DNA of 24,792 bases from CAZEER01 sp964511215 (GTDB lineage: Bacteria > Fidelibacterota > Marinisomatia > Marinisomatales > UBA1611), in NCBI GenBank assembly GCA_964511215.1, contig CAZEER010000031.1, positions 1 through 24,792 on the forward strand. Reading direction: 5' to 3'. A program made the position numbers and the translations under genes. Positions 24,731 to 24,792 of this stretch are shown here, piece by piece (within the stretch, counting starts at the first letter, position 1; each line of letters begins with the position of its first letter). The notes beneath the pieces were generated by a model. That model had not been told where the DNA came from. It did not search any database and saw only the letters and a list, made by a program, of their open reading frames with translations.

Positions 24731-24792
24731 GGTGGGTGTAGCTCAGTTGGTTAGAGCACCTGGTTGTGGCCCAGGAGGTCGTGGGTTCAATT
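24731..24792 (+). tRNA. tRNA-His (GTG anticodon), truncated by the window end
   Basis: The 5' part of a tRNA. The acceptor strand GTGGGTG begins at 24732 with the extra G-1 at 24731 expected for tRNA-His. It is followed by TA, a D-arm (GCTC...GAGC), and an anticodon stem CCTGG/CCAGG around the loop TTGTGGC with anticodon GTG at 24766-24768. A variable loop and the start of the T-arm (GTGGGTTCAATT) follow. The window ends in the T-loop, so the 3' acceptor strand is not seen. Confidence 0.93.

Noticed and set aside
1..24792. Mobile elements, CRISPR arrays, prophage or defence genes
   Set aside because: I saw no transposase, integrase, repeat array, or phage or defence gene; the window looks like core chromosome.

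Overview
This is an AT-rich, densely packed bacterial chromosome segment with no mobile elements. A secreted protein ends in a type IX-like sorting domain with an NYPNPFNPTT motif. Together with the low GC and the Bacteroidota-like SUF gene set (SufT plus a DUF2480-like protein), this points to the FCB superphylum. My best guess is a marine Candidatus Marinimicrobia (SAR406/Marinisomatota) relative; that placement is inference.

Layout. At 23-1867 (+) lies a membrane-anchored, HdrD-like iron-sulfur oxidoreductase of the ETF:menaquinone oxidoreductase type. From 12144 down to 1969 (-) runs one tightly packed gene string: an IscR-like Rrf2 regulator, a short MIP18 protein, SufA-like, SufB, SufC, SufD, SufE, SufT, SufS, a DUF2480-like protein, dCMP deaminase, an isopenicillin-N-synthase-like 2OG-Fe(II) oxygenase and a secreted alpha/beta-hydrolase. 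Most junctions overlap or are nearly zero. At 15280-12226 (-) lie a CASTOR/POLLUX-like channel and selenophosphate synthase. At 15479-19735 (+) lies korA-korB-fumC, and at 19820-21946 (+) a class A penicillin-binding protein. At 24593-21952 (-) lie an LptF/LptG permease and a pyrimidine-nucleoside phosphorylase. A tRNA-His starts at 24731 and is cut by the window end.

The main hidden feature is selD. The gene is a selenoprotein gene with an in-frame TGA at 13210-13212, inside the catalytic motif HGSGUACK. The true CDS is 12226-13263 (345 codons), and a plausible SECIS hairpin lies just downstream. Conventional calling would cut off the catalytic N-terminus. The organism should therefore both make and use selenocysteine.

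Functionally the window joins Fe-S cluster assembly with self-regulation, Fe-S consumers of central metabolism (KorAB and the EMO-like protein), selenium activation and envelope building. Shine-Dalgarno sequences are scarce, and the plausible promoters lie very close to start codons. The clearest SD sequences sit in front of two TTG-started genes.
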